Positions 7,721 to 17,779 of a stretch of 64,000 bases of DNA are shown here, in pieces. Under the pieces are notes generated by a model that worked only from the letters and a program-made list of their open reading frames with translations, had not been told where the DNA came from and searched no databases. Source of the DNA: JABDIP01 sp965250245 (GTDB taxonomy: Bacteria; Pseudomonadota; Alphaproteobacteria; DSM-16000; Inquilinaceae); assembly GCA_965250245.1 (NCBI GenBank), contig OZ252296.1, positions 1,674,001 to 1,738,000 of the forward strand. Direction: 5' to 3'. The position numbers were made by a program, and so were the translations under genes. The stretch's first letter is position 1. Every line of letters starts with the position of its first letter.

Positions 7721-8245
7721 TTACCGCTCGATGAGATGCGCGATCTTGTCGCCCATGGTGACCACCCGCTTGAGGATCGGACGGGGCATGCGGCGCATGC
7801 GGTCGTAGAGCGAATCGAGTTGCTGCAGCAGCTCCAGCATGGACCCCAGCCGCTCCCGCACCTCTCGCGGCGTCTCCTTGTCCGCTTCGGCGTCGGCGAC
7901 ACAGGATTGCAGCATGGCGAGCGCCGGATCGATCTCCCGCCGTTTGCGCTCCTCCATGATCGCCAGCAGCATCTCCCAGGGGTCCTGCTTGGCGATGAAG
8001 TGGTCGCGGCGGTCGCCGGGGACGTGGATCAGCTCCACCAGGCCGAAGCTCTGCAGCTCCTTCAGGCTGGTCGACACGTTCGACCGGGCGATCCCCAGGG
8101 TCTCGACGATCTCGTCCGCCGGCAGCGGGCGGTCGGCCAGGTACAGCAGCGCGTGGATCTGCGACACCGAGCGGTTGACGCTCCAACGCGACCCCATCTC
8201 GCCCCAATGGCGGATGAAGGTGTGCATGGCAGGCGAGAGTTTCAT
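7721..8245 (-). CDS. GbsR/MarR-family transcriptional regulator
   Basis: A 174-aa winged-helix regulator of the GbsR subgroup of MarR proteins. It has HWGEMGSRWSVNRSVSQIHALLYL at the N terminus, the recognition helix region ADEIVETLGIARSNVSTSLKELQ, and a wing with GDRRDHF. A C-terminal helical dimerisation region with KRREIDPALAML follows. It is transcribed toward the DUF4166-epimerase-RT genes, 54 bases upstream of them. Palindromes before both units suggest autoregulation and control of that operon. Confidence 0.9.
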   Translation of the reverse strand: MKLSPAMHTFIRHWGEMGSRWSVNRSVSQIHALLYLADRPLPADEIVETLGIARSNVSTSLKELQSFGLVELIHVPGDRRDHFIAKQDPWEMLLAIMEERKRREIDPALAMLQSCVADAEADKETPREVRERLGSMLELLQQLDSLYDRMRRMPRPILKRVVTMGDKIAHLIER

Positions 8246-8257
8246 GGGCGTTCCTGT

Positions 8258-8277
8258 ATTTCTGTCATTTCAGAAAT
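8258..8277. promoter_or_regulatory. Candidate operator upstream of the GbsR/MarR gene
   Basis: ATTTCTG-TCATTT-CAGAAAT is a perfect 7-bp inverted repeat, 13-32 bases upstream of the regulator start and between it and the divergent ppk2 gene. The same half sites and spacing recur at 7686-7705. Confidence 0.55.
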
Positions 8278-8422
8278 AATGGAAAGATTGGCGAATGTCA
8301 AGCGAAGCCACGATTCGGGATGGGACCGCCTGGAAACGCGTTTGTCAAAAACTCCCGCGACCCTGCACTATTCGCTGTCGATCCCGACATCCGGCATCAA
8401 CCAGGGGAGGCTGAGCGCCGCC

Positions 8423-9343
8423 ATGAGCACAGAGATGAGTGAACCGGCCCTTGAAAGCTGGGTCGATGCCGAGCTCCAGGACAGCTTCGACGAGGAGCTG
8501 GAGATGGAGATCGACGATGAGCGCATCAGCCGGGAGCTGCGCCAGATCACCGAGATGCGGCACAAATCCTCGCTCGACCGACGGACCTATTTCCGCGAGC
8601 TGCTGCGGCTGCAGGCGGAGCTGGTGAAGCTGCAGGACTGGGTGGTGCACACCGGCTACAAGCTGCTGGTGATCTTCGAGGGTCGCGACGCGGCGGGGAA
8701 GGGCGGCGTCATCAAGCGGGTGACCCAGCGGCTCAACCCGCGGGTTTGCCGGGTGGTGGCGCTACCGGCGCCGACCGAGCGCGAGAAGCACCAATGGTAC
8801 TTCCAGCGCTACGTCCCGCACCTGCCGACGGCCGGCGAGATCGTGCTGTTCGACCGCTCCTGGTACAACCGCGCCGGCGTCGAGCGGGTCATGGGCTTCG
8901 CCGAGTCGGAGCAGGTCGAGGAGTTCTTCAACGACGTGACCGGCTTCGAGCGCATGCTGGTGCGCTCCGGCATCCGGCTGGTCAAGTACTGGTTCTCCAT
9001 CACCGATCAGGAGCAGCAGCTGCGCTTCCTGATGCGCATCCACGACCCGATCAAGCAGTGGAAGCTGAGCCCGATGGACCTGCAGTCCCGCATCCGCTGG
9101 GAGCAGTACACCAAGGTGAAGGAGGAGATGCTGGAGCGCACCAATATCGACGAGGCGAACTGGTCGATCGTCGAGGGCAACGACAAAAAGCGCGCCCGGC
9201 TCAACTGCATCCACCACCTGCTGCAGCAGGTGCCCTATGAGGACGTGCCGCACGAGCCCGTCGTACTGCCGGATCGGGTCTTCAATCCGGAATACGAGCG
9301 CAAGGTGCTGCCTAAGGAGCTCTACGTTCCCGACGTGTATTGA
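8423..9343 (+). CDS. ppk2: Polyphosphate kinase 2
   Basis: A 306-aa PPK2 that transfers phosphate between polyphosphate and nucleoside diphosphates. Walker A is GRDAAGKGG, and the Walker B/lid region is VLFDRSWYNRAGVERVMGF. Other family signatures are TEREKHQWYFQRYVPHLP, KYWFSI and RIRWEQYTKVKEEML. Length and motifs fit class I (nucleoside diphosphate-phosphorylating). The acidic N-terminal 40 residues are an extension. ATG 8423 is chosen for the AGGGGAGG ribosome site 12 bases upstream; the longer open frame to 7028 is antisense to DUF4166. Confidence 0.95.
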   Translation: MSTEMSEPALESWVDAELQDSFDEELEMEIDDERISRELRQITEMRHKSSLDRRTYFRELLRLQAELVKLQDWVVHTGYKLLVIFEGRDAAGKGGVIKRVTQRLNPRVCRVVALPAPTEREKHQWYFQRYVPHLPTAGEIVLFDRSWYNRAGVERVMGFAESEQVEEFFNDVTGFERMLVRSGIRLVKYWFSITDQEQQLRFLMRIHDPIKQWKLSPMDLQSRIRWEQYTKVKEEMLERTNIDEANWSIVEGNDKKRARLNCIHHLLQQVPYEDVPHEPVVLPDRVFNPEYERKVLPKELYVPDVY

Positions 9344-9363
9344 CCGGTGAGGCGGGCGCGGTC

Positions 9364-10056
9364 CTAGGGCCGGCCGGCCAGCGCGGAGAACACGGAGGTC
9401 AGCGCGCCCAGGGGCGTGGCGATCAACCCGTGCGCGATGCCCAGATCGACGTCGATGATCGCGCCCAGCATCGGCAGCAGGAACACCGCCACCACGACGA
9501 TCACGTGTCCGTACGGCTCCATCCGGGCGAGCCGGGCCGAGACCGGCTTGGGGAGCAGGGCGACGGCGACGCGGCCGCCATCGAAGGGCGGCACCGGCAG
9601 CAGGTTCAGGATCACCAGCACCAGGTTGATGTGGATCGCGTTCCTGAGATTGCGGGCCACCCATTGGGCCGCATCCGGGGGCAGCAGCGGCACCAGATGG
9701 AACAGCAGGGCCGCGACGGTCGCCAGGAGCAGGTTCGCGGCCGGGCCGGCGAGGGCAACGAGCACCGCATCGCGGCTTGGCCGAGCAAAACGTCGGACAT
9801 CCAGCCCGACCGGCCTGGCCCAGCCGAACACAAATGGCGCCGCCGAAAACAGCAACACCGCCGGAAGCAGCACCGTGCCGACCGGATCAATCCGCCGCAG
9901 CGGGTTGAGGCTTACGCCGGCGGCCTGGGTGGCGCTGCCGTCTCCGAGTCGTCGCGCGGCATAGGCGTGCGCCGTTTCATGCAGGGTGATCGCCAACAGG
10001 ATCGGGATGACCCAGACCGAGAGGATGCCAAGGAACGCCATGGCTCCCTGTGCCAT
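9364..10056 (-). CDS. Site-2 protease (M50) family membrane metalloprotease
   Basis: A 230-aa, multi-membrane-span zinc protease. The HEXXH motif is HETAH at 26-30, in the first membrane segment. NPLRRIDPVGT and the third-ligand motif NLLPVPPFDGGR near 152-163 are both present. This is the compact, PDZ-less group of S2P proteins. It is convergent with ppk2 (20 bases apart) and 56 bases downstream of the threonine dehydratase. ATG 10056 has GAGAGG upstream. The substrate is unknown. Confidence 0.93.
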   Translation of the reverse strand: MAQGAMAFLGILSVWVIPILLAITLHETAHAYAARRLGDGSATQAAGVSLNPLRRIDPVGTVLLPAVLLFSAAPFVFGWARPVGLDVRRFARPSRDAVLVALAGPAANLLLATVAALLFHLVPLLPPDAAQWVARNLRNAIHINLVLVILNLLPVPPFDGGRVAVALLPKPVSARLARMEPYGHVIVVVAVFLLPMLGAIIDVDLGIAHGLIATPLGALTSVFSALAGRP

Positions 10057-10112
10057 GGTCGCCTCTCAGGCGCAATCTCCGCGGTGTGTGGGATTGATCC
10101 CGTCCGGCCGGG

Positions 10113-11075
10113 CTAGTCCCCGTCGGCCAGGACCCGGGCGAAGACGTCGCGATCGACATTGCCGCCGGTGAGCACGAACCCGACCTCGCGGCCTGCGTGG
10201 CGTTCCCGCTCCTGCAGGATGGCCGCGAGACCGGCCGCCCCGGCGCCCTCGGCGACGTTATGGGTATCGGTGAACAGGGCGCGCATGGCGGACTCGATCT
10301 CCGCGTCGGTCACCAGCACGACCCGGTCGACATGGCGCCAAATGAGCTCCAGCGCGGCGTGGTTCGGCGTGCTGCAGGCCATGCCGTCGGCGATCTCGGT
10401 GGTCGTCGGATGCACCACCGGCTGGCGCTGCTCGAACGAGAGGGCGTAGGCCGGGGCGGCAGTGGAGACGACGCCGACGATCTCCGTCTTGTGGCCGAGC
10501 GCCTCGCGGGCCGCCGCCATGCCGCAGATCCCCGAACCGAGCCCGATCGGCACATAGACGGATTGCAGGTCCGGCCGGGCGCGCAGGAATTCCAGGCTGT
10601 AGGTGCCGACACCGCGGACCAGCGGCTCCTCGAAGGAGGGTGTGGGGTACAGGCCGCGCTCCTCGGCCAGCCCCATGGCGTATTCCAGGGACGCCTGGAA
10701 GTCGTCGCCATGCTCGATCAGCTCCGCCCCCAGCGCCCGCATGGCGGCGTTCTTCTCGCGGCTGTTGCCATGGGGCACGACGATCGTGGCGGCCAGGCCG
10801 ACCCGGCCGGCGCCATAGACGATCGACTGGCCGTGATTGCCGCGCGTCGCGGCGATCACATGGCTGACCTCCGGGTGCGACCGCTTCAGCTCGCCCATGT
10901 AGAGCAGGCCGCCGCGCACCTTGAAGGCGCCGACCGGCTGGTGGTTCTCGTGCTTCACCCAGATATCGGTACCGGCCCGTTCGCACAGCAGCGGCCAGCG
11001 GATCTGCGGCGTCGGCGGCAGCACCCGGTGGATGGTCTCGGCCGCCGCTTCCAGCGCGGCGAGGCTCGGCAACAT
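10113..11075 (-). CDS. Threonine dehydratase (PLP fold II)
   Basis: A 320-aa PLP-dependent threonine/serine dehydratase without an ACT regulatory domain, thus the catabolic or short type. The PLP lysine is K52 in QPVGAFKVRGG, the substrate loop is TRGNHGQS and the phosphate-binding glycine loop is GLGSGICGM. The C terminus has the GAGAAGLAAI and LTGGNVD signatures. ATG 11075 is preceded by GGAG; the longer in-frame extension to 11171 has no homology-like content. It is divergent from liuB. Confidence 0.9.
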   Translation of the reverse strand: MLPSLAALEAAAETIHRVLPPTPQIRWPLLCERAGTDIWVKHENHQPVGAFKVRGGLLYMGELKRSHPEVSHVIAATRGNHGQSIVYGAGRVGLAATIVVPHGNSREKNAAMRALGAELIEHGDDFQASLEYAMGLAEERGLYPTPSFEEPLVRGVGTYSLEFLRARPDLQSVYVPIGLGSGICGMAAAREALGHKTEIVGVVSTAAPAYALSFEQRQPVVHPTTTEIADGMACSTPNHAALELIWRHVDRVVLVTDAEIESAMRALFTDTHNVAEGAGAAGLAAILQERERHAGREVGFVLTGGNVDRDVFARVLADGD

Positions 11076-11244
11076 GGCGACACTCCACGGCAACCTGGTG
11101 ACGATCGGCCATCTTTTCGGAAGCTTCCGGCCTGCGGAAGCGGAATCTTGCACCCGGACAATGGGTGCCACCGGTCGCTGTCCTTGCCCGGCCCCGGCGT
11201 CGGCGGCAAGCTAGGCGCTCCGAACCGCAACGATCCCCACCCGC

Positions 11245-12852
<1,608 letters not shown>

Positions 12853-12929
12853 TCTGATGAACGTCAAGGATTTCGCAATCACCACTACCTATATGATTCC
12901 CTGGACAAGAAAATTCAGGGCGATTTCCT

Positions 12930-13463
12930 TTGGAAAAGGCAATATATCGTGCGAAATCTCCATCGACCATTGAGCGTCCGCTGGCATATATCTTCGTCTC
13001 AATTCAGATTCTATATTGTGGGTATCTTCTCTACACAACGGAATGGAGCCAGTTGGATCTCGCGATAGAGTTTCTTGGATGGATGTCACTCGTGTTTCTC
13101 GGTATGGCGTTGGCTTTCGTTGGGTTTGTTATCTACGTCGGCATGCTCTACATGCGGCAGCCAAGAAAACCCGGTCCTGAATTCAACTACCTGCAGATTG
13201 ACCAGTCGGGTCTGAATTACATGCGCAATGGCCAAAACAGGCTCTGGGCCTGGGACGAGATTGTCAGATTCCGATTGGTTCCGAAGTTCGAACGCATCGA
13301 GTTCTTTTTGCCTGATACGGATCAGAAAGCCGCAAAACGCGATCCCTGGGTACATGGGATGACAGAACGGGGTCCCTATGTCGTCATCGATGATATCTTC
13401 GAAGTCCCATTGGAAGAGATTCTCACCACACTGAGTGCCTTCCACCAGCATGCGAGAGCGTGA
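12930..13463 (+). CDS. Membrane protein with two N-terminal helices, PH-like soluble part; hypothetical
   Basis: A 177-aa protein that is not recognised. Two membrane segments are clear, IFVSIQILYCGYLLY (about 22-37) and LVFLGMALAFVGFVIYVGMLYM (about 54-75). A soluble C-terminal part follows with YLQIDQSGLNYMRNGQNRLWAWDEIVRFRLV, a pattern seen in bacterial PH-like/YcxB-type domains. The gene and its leader are clearly AT-richer than the flanking liu genes and begin with TTG (12930) after a weak AGGG. It looks like a late insertion between liuB and liuC. Confidence 0.7.
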   Translation: MEKAIYRAKSPSTIERPLAYIFVSIQILYCGYLLYTTEWSQLDLAIEFLGWMSLVFLGMALAFVGFVIYVGMLYMRQPRKPGPEFNYLQIDQSGLNYMRNGQNRLWAWDEIVRFRLVPKFERIEFFLPDTDQKAAKRDPWVHGMTERGPYVVIDDIFEVPLEEILTTLSAFHQHARA

Positions 13464-13505
13464 GGGATCCACGGTGGCGATGACCCTATCCGGTGGTGAA
13501 GGCTC

Positions 13506-14297
13506 ATGAACGATCGGCCCGTCCTCACCTCCATCGAAGATCGCGTCGCCTCGGTCACCCTGAACCGACCCAAACTACACAACGCCTTCGACGATGGCAT
13601 GATCGCAGCGCTGACGACGACCCTCAGCGCGGTTGGCGACGATCCCGCCGTGCGCGCCGTGGTGTTGCGCGGCGCCGGCAAAAGCTTTTGCGCCGGCGGC
13701 GATCTCGCCTGGATGCGCCGCATGGCCGGCTATGGCCGGGAGGAGAACCTGGCCGATGCCCGGGCCCTGTCCGAGCTCATGCATGTGCTCGACACGCTGC
13801 CCAAGCCGACCATCGCGGTCGTCCACGGTGCCGCCTATGGCGGCGGGGTCGGGCTGGTCGCCTGCTGTGATATTGCGGTGGCATCGATGGGCGCGCGCTT
13901 CTGCCTGTCGGAGGTGAAGCTGGGCCTGATTCCCGCTGCCATCAGCCCCTATGTGGTCGCCGCCATGGGTGCGCGCGCCGCGCGCCGCTACTTCCTTACC
14001 GCCGAAGTCTTCGACGCGGCGGAAGCGCAGCGGACCGGCCTGGTGCACGCGGTCGCCGACGAGGACCGGCTGGATGCACTGGTCGCCGACCTGCTGACCG
14101 CCCTGTCGAAGGGCGGACCCGCGGCGCAGGCGGCGGCGAAGCGGCTGATCGCCGATCTGGCGCACCGGCCGCCGGAAGAGCTGCGCGACGAGACCGCCAG
14201 GCGCATCGCGGAGATCCGCGCGAGCGACGAGGGGCGGGAAGGCGTCTCGGCCTTCCTGGAGAAGCGGCCGGCGGCCTGGACAGGCGATCCGGACTGA
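13506..14297 (+). CDS. liuC: Enoyl-CoA hydratase/isomerase, probable methylglutaconyl-CoA hydratase
   Basis: A 263-aa crotonase. The oxyanion-hole motifs are GAGKSFCAGGDLAWMRRM (about 57-74) and HGAAYGGGVGLVACCDIA (about 106-123), followed by FCLSEVKLGLIPA with the catalytic Glu region. FCAGGDLAWM is characteristic of 3-methylglutaconyl-CoA hydratases. It lies between both carboxylase subunits and HMG-CoA lyase, so hydration to HMG-CoA in leucine breakdown is the best-supported role. Confidence 0.9.
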   Translation: MNDRPVLTSIEDRVASVTLNRPKLHNAFDDGMIAALTTTLSAVGDDPAVRAVVLRGAGKSFCAGGDLAWMRRMAGYGREENLADARALSELMHVLDTLPKPTIAVVHGAAYGGGVGLVACCDIAVASMGARFCLSEVKLGLIPAAISPYVVAAMGARAARRYFLTAEVFDAAEAQRTGLVHAVADEDRLDALVADLLTALSKGGPAAQAAAKRLIADLAHRPPEELRDETARRIAEIRASDEGREGVSAFLEKRPAAWTGDPD

Positions 14298-14479
14298 TCC
14301 GCTCCGGCCGGATTTCCGCTGTGACGACAATGGTTTGCGCGGTCACGGGCGCGCCGATTCCTATCACAAGAAGGTTCTTTCTTTGACTCTCGCTCCGGTG
14401 GCATCCGCCTAGGACAATCGGGGTCCATGGCGACGGCGCAGGACCGCTCGCCTGGAACCCGAAAACAGGAGGGATCACA

Positions 14480-14737
14480 ATGAACAAGCTTCTTGGTGTG
14501 CTCGTCGCGGCGGCCTTCATCGGCACCGCCGGCATCGCGAGCGCGGAGGAGGCATCGGGCACGGTCGAGGGTGTCGACCTGCAGTCCCGGATGATCGTTC
14601 TGGACGACGGAACCGTCTTCGCCGTCTCCGAGGGCATCGCCCTGGAAACGCTGCGCCCCGGCTCCGAGGTCACCGTGTCCTATGAGGAAACGGACGGTCA
14701 GAAGATGGTGAACAACCTGACCATCGAGCGCGAATAG
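14480..14737 (+). CDS. DUF1344 small secreted protein
   Basis: An 85-aa protein with a signal peptide (MNKLLGVLVAAAFIGTAGIASA, cut after ASA) and a compact beta-rich mature part. The mature part has GTVEGVDLQSRMIVLDDGTVFAVSEGI, the DUF1344 pattern found mainly in alphaproteobacteria. It is likely periplasmic; the function is unknown. A strong GGAGGG ribosome site precedes ATG. Convergent with the protease gene, from which it is separated by a 9-bp GC hairpin. Confidence 0.85.
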   Translation: MNKLLGVLVAAAFIGTAGIASAEEASGTVEGVDLQSRMIVLDDGTVFAVSEGIALETLRPGSEVTVSYEETDGQKMVNNLTIERE

Positions 14738-14744
14738 CGCGCGT

Positions 14745-14776
14745 CGGGCCGGGTGGCCGTTCGGGCGCCCGGCCCG
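14745..14776. terminator. GC-rich hairpin between convergent genes
   Basis: CGGGCCGGG at 14745-14753 pairs with CCCGGCCCG at 14768-14776 across a 14-base loop. It sits exactly between two convergent stop codons. No U-tract follows, so termination is plausible but not assured. Confidence 0.45.
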
Positions 14777-15559
14777 CTACCCTTCGATGCAGCCGCTCGC
14801 GCCGCGGAACGCCATGGCCGGCAGACGGCCGGCGAGCCCGTTGGCCTGCAGGAAGCAGAGGATATCGTCGGTCGGGATGACCGTGGTCTCGCCGGCGATC
14901 GGCAGGTCCAGGGTCTGCGCCTCGTCCCCGGACAGGGACAGGCGGGCGGTGCGATAACCCCGCACGATCCCGATCATGTCGCCGGTACCGTCGTCGAAGA
15001 CGCCGCCGCCGCTGGTGCCGTAGCCGACCACGGCATCGATCAGCGCCACCGAGCCCTCGACCGGCACAACCGGGCCGGTTCCGGCGATCTGGCTGACCAC
15101 GCCGTTCACCAGGGTTCCCCGCCGGCCCCACGGGAACGACATCACCCACACATCGTCACCCAGCCGGGATTCCGACCGGAACCGGACCGGCGTCACCGGC
15201 AGGCCCGACGCCTCCACCACGGCGATGTCGCTGTCCGGATCGCTGGCCAGGATCGTCGCCGCCACCCGCTGCCCGGTGCGCGGCGACACCACCTCGACGA
15301 TCTGATCGGTCGGTGGCTCGACGAGATGGGCGGCGGTCAGGATCAGCGACGTCCCGTCCGCGTCGGCGGTGAGCACCACGCCGGACCCGGCCCGGTGGGC
15401 GCCGCCGGCGCGGTCGGTGAACAGTTGCACGGAGGAGTCGAGCGTCCCGGAGACGATGTCGACGCCGCGCGGACCCGGATCCATCGTGACGCACCCGGCC
15501 AGGGCCAGAATCACCGCTGCGAGGACGCCGCCGCGCGACGCGTTCACGATCTGGGTCAT
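14777..15559 (-). CDS. Trypsin-like serine protease, probable lipoprotein
   Basis: A 260-aa S1-family protease. The N-terminal hydrophobic segment ends in LALAGC, a lipobox, so it is likely lipid-anchored. The catalytic triad is visible: His in LILTAAHLVE, Asp in DPDSDIAVVEA and Ser in GYGTSGGGVFDD. There is no PDZ domain, so it is not DegP/HtrA full-length. ATG 15559 is chosen for the GGGGGA upstream and a clean signal; the ATG further upstream adds 22 residues before it. The oxyanion Gly residues are intact. Confidence 0.88.
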   Translation of the reverse strand: MTQIVNASRGGVLAAVILALAGCVTMDPGPRGVDIVSGTLDSSVQLFTDRAGGAHRAGSGVVLTADADGTSLILTAAHLVEPPTDQIVEVVSPRTGQRVAATILASDPDSDIAVVEASGLPVTPVRFRSESRLGDDVWVMSFPWGRRGTLVNGVVSQIAGTGPVVPVEGSVALIDAVVGYGTSGGGVFDDGTGDMIGIVRGYRTARLSLSGDEAQTLDLPIAGETTVIPTDDILCFLQANGLAGRLPAMAFRGASGCIEG

Positions 15560-15743
15560 CGGGCGTCCCCCATGTCCATGCTGTCGGATTTGTCCGCTGC
15601 TAGAAGCGGCGATCTTGGTAAACAATTCGTTAACGCCTTCCTGCGGCGCCGTCGCGCCGGGCGTTGCGGGACGGTTCCGCGTGCCAGCCTGCCCGTGCTA
15701 TCTCACCGGTGGACCACAATCGACCGAGCCAAGCTGAAGGACC

Positions 15744-17777
15744 ATGTTCGACCGGCTGCTGATCGCCAATCGCGGGGAGATCGCCTGCCGCATCGCGCGC
15801 ACCGCGCGGCGGCTCGGGATCCGGACGATTGCGGTCTTTTCCGAGGCCGATGCCGATGCGCTGCACGTGGCGGCGGCCGACGAGGCGCTGCCGATCGGGC
15901 CGGCGCCCGCCGCCGACAGCTATCTGCGCGCCGACCGGATCATCCAGGCGGCGCGCGAGTCCGGCGCCCAGGCCGTCCATCCCGGCTACGGGTTCCTCGC
16001 CGAGAACGCCGATTTCGCGGATGCCTGCCGGGAGGCCGGGCTCATCTTCGTCGGTCCGCCGGCCGACGCCATCCGCGCCATGGGCAGCAAGAGCGAGGCC
16101 AAGGCGCTGATGGAGAGGGCCGGGGTGCCGCTGGTGCCAGGCTATCACGGCCGCGCCCAGACCCTGAAGGCGCTGACCGACGCGGCCGGGCGCATCGGCT
16201 ACCCGGTGCTGATCAAGCCGTCTGCCGGCGGCGGCGGCAAGGGCATGCGCGTCGTCGAGCGGGAGGCCGATCTGGCGGCCGCGCTGGACGCCTCGAAGCG
16301 GGAATCGAAGGCCGCGTTCGGCGACGACCGGGTGCTGCTGGAACGCTACCTGGCCCGGCCGCGCCATGTGGAGATGCAGGTCTTCGCCGATACGCACGGC
16401 GCCTGCGTCCACCTGTTCGAGCGCGACTGCTCCGTCCAGCGGCGGCACCAGAAGGTGCTGGAGGAGGCGCCCGCACCCGGCCTGCCGCCGGAGACCCGCG
16501 AGGCCATGGGTGCGGCGGCGGTCGCGGCGGCGCGGGCCATCGGCTATGTCGGTGCCGGCACCGTGGAGTTCCTGTACGACACCGGCGGCGCCGATGGGCC
16601 CGGCTTCTACTTCATGGAGATGAACACCCGGCTGCAGGTCGAACACCCGGTGACCGAGATGGTGACCGGGTGCGATCTCGTCGCGTTGCAATTGCAGGTG
16701 GCGGCGGGCGGCGCGCTGCCCTTCGACCAGGGCGGGGTCGCGGTGGATGGCCACGCCATCGAGGCGCGCCTCTACGCGGAGGATCCGGCGGCCGGGTTCT
16801 TGCCGGCGACCGGCCTGCTGCGCCACCTTCGGCTGCCGGAGGGACCGCAGATTCGGGTCGATACCGGCGTGCGCCAGGGCGACACGGTCTCCGTCCACTA
16901 CGACCCCATGATCGCCAAGATCATCGCCTGGGGCTCCGACCGGCCGGACGCCCTGCGCCGGTTATCCGCCGCCCTCGATGACACGGAGGTCGTGGGCCTT
17001 GGCACCAATGCCGATTTCCTGCGCGCGGTCGTCGCCCACCCGGCCTTCGCCGATGCGCAGTTGGACACCCGTTTCATCGAGCGCCATGACTCCGCGCTGC
17101 TGCCGGCGGCCGCCGGAGCGCCGGACGAGGTCGTGTTCCTGGCCGCGCTCGGCATGGTGCTGCAGTGGCGTCGCGATGCCGGCCGGCGGACAGCGGCCGA
17201 TCCCTGGTCGCCCTGGCGCGACGCATCCGGCTGGCGGCTCAACGATGAGGCGCGCGACGTGCTGCGCTTCCGCGATGGCGCGGCGGAACGATCCGTCGGC
17301 GTGCGCCATCGGCGGGTCGGCGGCTGCGACCTGTTCCTGGACAACGGCGATCCGGTGCGTGCGCAGGGCGCCTTGGATGCGGATGGCCGACTGACCGCCA
17401 CGCTTGATGGCCGGCGCCGGGAGGCGTTGGTCAACCGGCACGGGCTCGAGGTCACGGTGATTGCGCGGGGGCCCGGCGGCCTCGGCGGAACCTTCCGCCT
17501 GTCGCTGATCGATCCGATCGCCGCCGCCGGCGCCGCCGATGCCGAGGGCGGCCGGCTGACGGCCCCGATGCCCGGCCGCGTCGTCACGGTTCTGGTCGAG
17601 CCCGGTGCGGTGGTGGAGCGGGGCCAGCCGCTTATGGTCCTGGAGGCGATGAAGATGGAGCATACGATCACCGCGCCGGCGGACGGTGCCATCACCGACC
17701 TTCCCTTCGCCGCCGGGGACCAGGTCGAGGAGGGGGTCGATCTGCTCGGCTTCGAGCCGGCGATGGCGGCGGATTGA
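15744..17777 (+). CDS. liuD: Methylcrotonyl-CoA carboxylase alpha (biotin carboxylase/BCCP) subunit
   Basis: A 677-aa biotin-dependent carboxylase subunit. The biotin carboxylase domain (about 1-450) begins FDRLLIANRGEIACRIARTA, has the ATP-grasp glycine loop SAGGGGKGMR, ERDCSVQRRHQKVLEEAPAP and EMNTRLQVEHPVTEM. A linking BT-like domain follows. The C-terminal BCCP domain carries the biotinylated Lys in LEAMKMEH (about 631-638). It pairs with the beta subunit 2.9 kb upstream. The HMG-CoA lyase gene starts 2 bases after its stop. Confidence 0.94.
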   Translation: MFDRLLIANRGEIACRIARTARRLGIRTIAVFSEADADALHVAAADEALPIGPAPAADSYLRADRIIQAARESGAQAVHPGYGFLAENADFADACREAGLIFVGPPADAIRAMGSKSEAKALMERAGVPLVPGYHGRAQTLKALTDAAGRIGYPVLIKPSAGGGGKGMRVVEREADLAAALDASKRESKAAFGDDRVLLERYLARPRHVEMQVFADTHGACVHLFERDCSVQRRHQKVLEEAPAPGLPPETREAMGAAAVAAARAIGYVGAGTVEFLYDTGGADGPGFYFMEMNTRLQVEHPVTEMVTGCDLVALQLQVAAGGALPFDQGGVAVDGHAIEARLYAEDPAAGFLPATGLLRHLRLPEGPQIRVDTGVRQGDTVSVHYDPMIAKIIAWGSDRPDALRRLSAALDDTEVVGLGTNADFLRAVVAHPAFADAQLDTRFIERHDSALLPAAAGAPDEVVFLAALGMVLQWRRDAGRRTAADPWSPWRDASGWRLNDEARDVLRFRDGAAERSVGVRHRRVGGCDLFLDNGDPVRAQGALDADGRLTATLDGRRREALVNRHGLEVTVIARGPGGLGGTFRLSLIDPIAAAGAADAEGGRLTAPMPGRVVTVLVEPGAVVERGQPLMVLEAMKMEHTITAPADGAITDLPFAAGDQVEEGVDLLGFEPAMAAD

Positions 17778-17779
17778 GC

